Origin: JASLDZ01 sp964242895
Lineage (GTDB): Bacteria; Pseudomonadota; Alphaproteobacteria; Caulobacterales; Caulobacteraceae
NCBI GenBank assembly: GCA_964242895.1
Contig: CAXTBN010000082.1
Location: 1-8,927, forward strand
Length of the DNA: 8,927 bases
Direction of reading: 5' to 3'
Part shown: positions 6,420 to 8,927 of the stretch, one piece after another
Layout: the number at the start of each line of letters is the position of its first letter
Numbering within the stretch: the first letter of the stretch is position 1
Program-made: the position numbers and the translations under genes
The notes under the pieces: generated by a model
What the model saw: only the letters and a program-made list of their open reading frames with translations
Told to the model about the DNA's origin: nothing
Databases searched by the model: none

Positions 6420-8414
6420 TCAGAACGTCGCGCGCACGCCGGCGTAGCCGGCGCGGCCGAGCGAGCCGTACTGGTATGCGGTCTCGTAGGCCCGGTCGAA
6501 CAGGTTCTCCACGCGGCCGTAGATCTCCAGCCCCGGGCGCAGCGGGTATGAGGCGCGCAGGTCCACCAGCGTGTAGCTCTTCAGCCGCACCGTGTTCAGC
6601 GCGTCGTCGAAGCTGCGGCCCGCGTAGCGCACGGCCACCGTCGTGGTGAGCGCGAAGGGCCAGCGGTAGGCGGCCGACGCGTTGGCGGTGTCCTGCGGCC
6701 GGCGGGCGAGCAGCCGGTCGAAGCTCGCCGCGCCGGGCGAGCGGTCGCGCGAGTCGGTGAAGGTGTAGTTCGCCGTCAGCTCCAGCCCGTCGAGCGGACG
6801 CAAGGCGCCGGTGAGCTCCACCCCGTCGGCGTGCGCGCGCGCCACATTGGCGTAGTAGCCGCCGAACGCGCCCCGAGTGGCGCACAGGCCCACGGCCGGT
6901 GCGCCGTAGCAGGAGACGAAGGTGATCAGGTCCGTGGTGTCGCGGTCGAAGCCGGTCACCTGCACGGAGCCGCGGCCGCCCCAGAAGCGCTGCTCGATCC
7001 CGCCGTCGTAGCCCTCGGCGCTCTCGGGCTGCAGGGCGGCGTTCCCGTACTCCGAATACAGCTGGTACAGCGTCGGCGCCTTGAAGCCCGAGCCGTAGCT
7101 GAAGCGCAGCACCGTGCCGCCGCCGAGGATCGACCACGCCGCGGCCGCCTGCCCCGTCGTGTGACCTCCGAAGGCGGAGTGGTCGTCGTAGCGCACGCCC
7201 CCCGTCAGGTTCAGCCCGGGGATCACCTCGGCCTGCAGCTGGCCGTAGCCGCTGTCGATGTGCAGGTCCGCCTTGGTCCCCCCGGGGCCGAAGGCGGGGG
7301 AGGAGGTCGCGATGGCCTCCCGCTCGTGCTCGGCGCCGAAGGTGGCCGTGTAGCCCGGCGCGATCAGGAACGAGCCCTGGTACTCCGCGCGGGCGTTGGT
7401 CCCGCGTCCGTCGAAGGTGCGCGTCACGGGGGCGTCCGCCGGGTCGTCGTTGTCGCGCTGCGTCAGGGTGAACTGGCCCGCCACGCGGTTCTTGAGCCGT
7501 CCGTCGAGCACCGCGAAGTTCAGGCCGGAGTAGAGCAGCGTCTCGCGCGTGGAGCCGGTCTCGCTGTCGTCACCGAAGCTGAAGGTCGGCGTGGAGAACC
7601 CGTCGAAGTCGTTGTGCGCCTGCACGAACAGGGCGCGCAGGTCGAGCGAGGCGTCGGGCGAGAAGTCGTAGCCCAGCCGGCCGGACACGCCGCTGTTGCG
7701 GTAGCCGTCGGTCTCGCGCCCGCCCAGCCGGCGGTCAAAGGCGCTGATCCCGTCGGTGGTGTAGGCGTTCGCCGCCAGCCGGTAGGTCCACGGCCCCTGG
7801 CGACCGCCCAGCGACGCCTTGCCGTAGCCCGTGCCGTAGGAGCCGCCCTCCAGCTGCAGGTCGCCGCCGAACGGGCCTTGCGGGTCGGCGGTGACGATGT
7901 TCACCACGCCGCCGATCGCCTGGCTGCCGTACAGCGTCGACTGCGGGCCGCGCAGCACCTCGATGCGGCTGATGTCGCCCACCAGGAGGTCGGCGAAGTT
8001 GAAGCCGCCGCCGGGCGCGGACGGGTCGTTCAGCTTCACTCCGTCGATCAGCACGGCGGTCTGGTCGGTTTCGGCGCCGCGGATGTACAGCGAGGTCGCC
8101 TCGCCCGGGCCGCCGTTGCGGCTGAAGCTGACGCCCGGCGTGCGCGCCAGGATGTCGGACACGGCCAGCTCCTGGTCCGCGCGGATCTGCGGCAGGGTCA
8201 GCACGGTGACCGACTGGCCGACCTTGTCGAGCGGCTCGGCCCGGCGGTCGGCGACCACCACCACCTCGCTTCCCGCGCCGGCGGCCTCGGCCCCGCCCAC
8301 GTCGGGTGCGGGCGCGGTGCGGTCGTCGGGCGGCGGAGCGGAGGACGGCTGGGCGTGCGCCGCCCCGGCGACGAGGGTGAGGGCGGCGGTGGTGACGATC
8401 AGGGTGCGGCGCAT
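6420..8414 (-). CDS. btuB: TonB-dependent outer-membrane cobalamin receptor (BtuB-like)
   Basis: This 664-residue protein has a signal peptide (1-21, ending AGAAHA), a Pro/Ala-rich spacer, a TonB box EVVVVAD (50-56), a plug domain (about 65-178) ending in RIEVLRGPQSTLYGSQAIGGVVNIVT (split at 150-169 and beyond), and a 22-stranded-type barrel. It closes with VENLFDRAYE and the terminal aromatic F needed for barrel assembly. The length is close to E. coli BtuB plus a longer N-terminal spacer. The barrel contains a CX8C pair (C502, C511) likely in an outer loop. It moves corrinoids across the outer membrane using TonB energy. The ATG at 8414 has AAGGAG 11 bases upstream, inside a hairpin, and a cobalamin riboswitch precedes it. 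The binding protein begins 21 bases after its stop. General TonB receptors also take iron chelates; the riboswitch decides for B12. Confidence 0.94.
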   Translation of the reverse strand: MRRTLIVTTAALTLVAGAAHAQPSSAPPPDDRTAPAPDVGGAEAAGAGSEVVVVADRRAEPLDKVGQSVTVLTLPQIRADQELAVSDILARTPGVSFSRNGGPGEATSLYIRGAETDQTAVLIDGVKLNDPSAPGGGFNFADLLVGDISRIEVLRGPQSTLYGSQAIGGVVNIVTADPQGPFGGDLQLEGGSYGTGYGKASLGGRQGPWTYRLAANAYTTDGISAFDRRLGGRETDGYRNSGVSGRLGYDFSPDASLDLRALFVQAHNDFDGFSTPTFSFGDDSETGSTRETLLYSGLNFAVLDGRLKNRVAGQFTLTQRDNDDPADAPVTRTFDGRGTNARAEYQGSFLIAPGYTATFGAEHEREAIATSSPAFGPGGTKADLHIDSGYGQLQAEVIPGLNLTGGVRYDDHSAFGGHTTGQAAAAWSILGGGTVLRFSYGSGFKAPTLYQLYSEYGNAALQPESAEGYDGGIEQRFWGGRGSVQVTGFDRDTTDLITFVSCYGAPAVGLCATRGAFGGYYANVARAHADGVELTGALRPLDGLELTANYTFTDSRDRSPGAASFDRLLARRPQDTANASAAYRWPFALTTTVAVRYAGRSFDDALNTVRLKSYTLVDLRASYPLRPGLEIYGRVENLFDRAYETAYQYGSLGRAGYAGVRATF

Positions 8415-8423
8415 GGCTCGGTC

Positions 8424-8441
8424 GGCTCCTTGGACGGAGCC
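8424..8441 (-). promoter_or_regulatory. hairpin sequestering the btuB ribosome binding site
   Basis: In the RNA, GGCUCC (8441-8436) pairs with GGAGCC (8429-8424) across a 6-base loop. The AAGGAG Shine-Dalgarno sequence (8431-8426) lies mostly in the 3' arm. The ATG follows 11 bases after it. This is the layout expected of a translational-control element read out from the riboswitch upstream; the switching mechanism is inferred. Confidence 0.65.
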
Positions 8442-8584
8442 GCGCGCCCACGCCGTCGCCGGCGCGCTCGCGGGGTGCGGACGCGACGGCGCCGCCGCGG
8501 ACGCGCGGCGGGGGTCGTGCCGTCATCGGGAGTCACATCCCCGCATCCCCCGGCGCACCCCGGCCGGGCGAAACGACAGCTGCG

Positions 8585-8764
8585 ACAGGCAGGTCTCCTG
8601 GCTCGCGGGTCACCGTCTTGCCCGTCGCCTTCCCAGCCGGCCCGCCTCTCGACGAACACGGCCAGTGGCGCATGACGGGCGGACTCGCCGCTCACAGTCG
8701 CGGGGGCGGCCCGGGCGCTTCACCCGAGTTCCCTTTTCATCCCCCTCGCGGAGGAACCTGACGC
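8585..8764 (-). ncRNA. cobalamin riboswitch (B12 element)
   Basis: The minus strand carries the conserved cobalamin aptamer blocks in order: GATGAAAAGGGAA near the 5' side, GGGTGAAGC, CCCCCGCGACTGTGAGCGG, GCGCCACTGG (about 8660-8671), CTGGGAAGG (8636-8628), GGTGACCCGCGAGCCAGG and the 3' B12 box GAGCCAGGAGACCTGCC (8604-8588). CAGGT (8760-8756) pairs with ACCTG (8594-8590) to close the P1 helix. The aptamer binds coenzyme B12 and normally shuts off uptake or synthesis genes. It begins where transcription from the promoter upstream would start and lies about 170 bases before the btuB ATG. Outer boundaries are approximate. Confidence 0.95.
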
Positions 8765-8770
8765 AGGACG

Positions 8771-8800
8771 GCCTTAGCGGCGGAGCCGCCGCGGCGTCAA
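8771..8800 (-). promoter_or_regulatory. probable promoter of the btuB operon
   Basis: TTGACGC (8800-8794) matches the Caulobacter-type housekeeping -35 (TTGACGS). GCTAAGGC (8778-8771) partly matches the GCTANAWC -10, with 15 bases between, giving about 18 between the -35 and -10 hexamers. Initiation would fall near 8764, right at the start of the riboswitch. The spacer contains a 7-bp inverted repeat. Confidence 0.5.
8777..8792. repeat. inverted repeat in the btuB promoter spacer
   Basis: GCGGCGG-AG-CCGCCGC is a perfect 7-bp inverted repeat with a 2-base centre, placed between the -35 and -10 elements and touching the -10. It could be an operator for a dimeric regulator, or simply reflect the high GC content. 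Confidence 0.4.
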
Positions 8801-8882
8801 CGCGGTACGGGCCGCCGCCCGCCGGAGCTGCGCAGGATGCGGCGCCGGGGACACGCGTCGAGGAAGCGCGACGGGACGAATG
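8801..8882. other. intergenic spacer between tRNA-Arg and the btuB promoter
   Basis: These 82 GC-rich bases lie downstream of the tRNA-Arg and upstream of the btuB promoter, both on the minus strand. I see no convincing terminator with a T run and no coding signal. Confidence 0.4.
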
Positions 8883-8927
8883 TGGCGCACTCGACAGGAT
8901 TCGAACCTGTGACCTCTGCCTTCGGAG
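8883..8927 (-). tRNA. tRNA-Arg (CCG), 3' part, cut by the window edge
   Basis: The minus strand reads, from the window edge, an anticodon loop CTCCGAA with anticodon CCG, the 3' anticodon stem GGCAG, a variable region AGGTC, a T arm ACAGG-TTCGAAT-CCTGT, the acceptor 3' strand CGAGTGC, discriminator G and encoded CCA ending at 8883. It closely matches E. coli tRNA-Arg(CCG), which decodes CGG. The 5' acceptor, D arm and 5' anticodon stem lie outside the window. Confidence 0.93.

Noticed and set aside
6831..8675. 614-codon open frame on the plus strand, antisense to btuB and the riboswitch
   Set aside because: It is Arg/Ala/Gly/Val-rich with no recognisable domain, and it mirrors a well-supported receptor gene. 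Long antisense frames are expected at this GC content.
8399..8695. Possible leader peptide frames between the riboswitch and btuB
   Set aside because: They are Arg/Pro-rich, overlap the aptamer or the btuB start and lack a ribosome site. They look like GC-driven open frames.

Overview
The window is very GC-rich, with strongly G/C-biased third codon positions, GTG and TTG starts and encoded CCA ends on its tRNAs. Together with a promoter resembling the Caulobacter housekeeping type (TTGACGC, then a GCTAnnnC -10) and the protein styles, this suggests an alphaproteobacterium, most likely of the Caulobacterales. No marker in the window fixes the genus.

Left part, plus strand (1-3134): an apparent operon of central sugar-phosphate metabolism. 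It begins with the 3' end of a 6-phosphogluconate dehydrogenase gene (gnd). Glucose-6-phosphate dehydrogenase (zwf) follows. Two HAD-superfamily phosphatase-like genes come next: one of Cof type, overlapping the end of zwf by 4 bases, and one that aligns with eukaryotic-type phosphomannomutases. No 6-phosphogluconolactonase gene lies among these four.

Middle (3135-3796): a tRNA-Cys(GCA) on the minus strand converges on the operon. Its anticodon arm appears to be 3 nt longer than normal. A small secreted glycine-zipper protein follows on the plus strand, then a short convergent gap with a GC-rich inverted repeat.

Right part, minus strand (3797-8800): a complete, compact cobalamin-uptake operon. 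In transcription order it has a promoter, a cobalamin riboswitch, a hairpin that covers the Shine-Dalgarno sequence, a BtuB-like TonB-dependent receptor, a periplasmic binding protein, a FecCD-type permease and an ABC ATPase. Gene order follows the substrate path from outer membrane to cytoplasm. The last three genes are joined by 4-base GTGA overlaps. The riboswitch is the main evidence that the substrate is a corrinoid rather than an iron siderophore or heme. The window ends inside a tRNA-Arg(CCG) gene on the minus strand.

I see no mobile element, CRISPR array, phage or defence system. The least ordinary features are the enlarged tRNA-Cys anticodon arm, the phosphomannomutase-like protein with altered cap-domain arginines, and the start-site hairpin downstream of the riboswitch.
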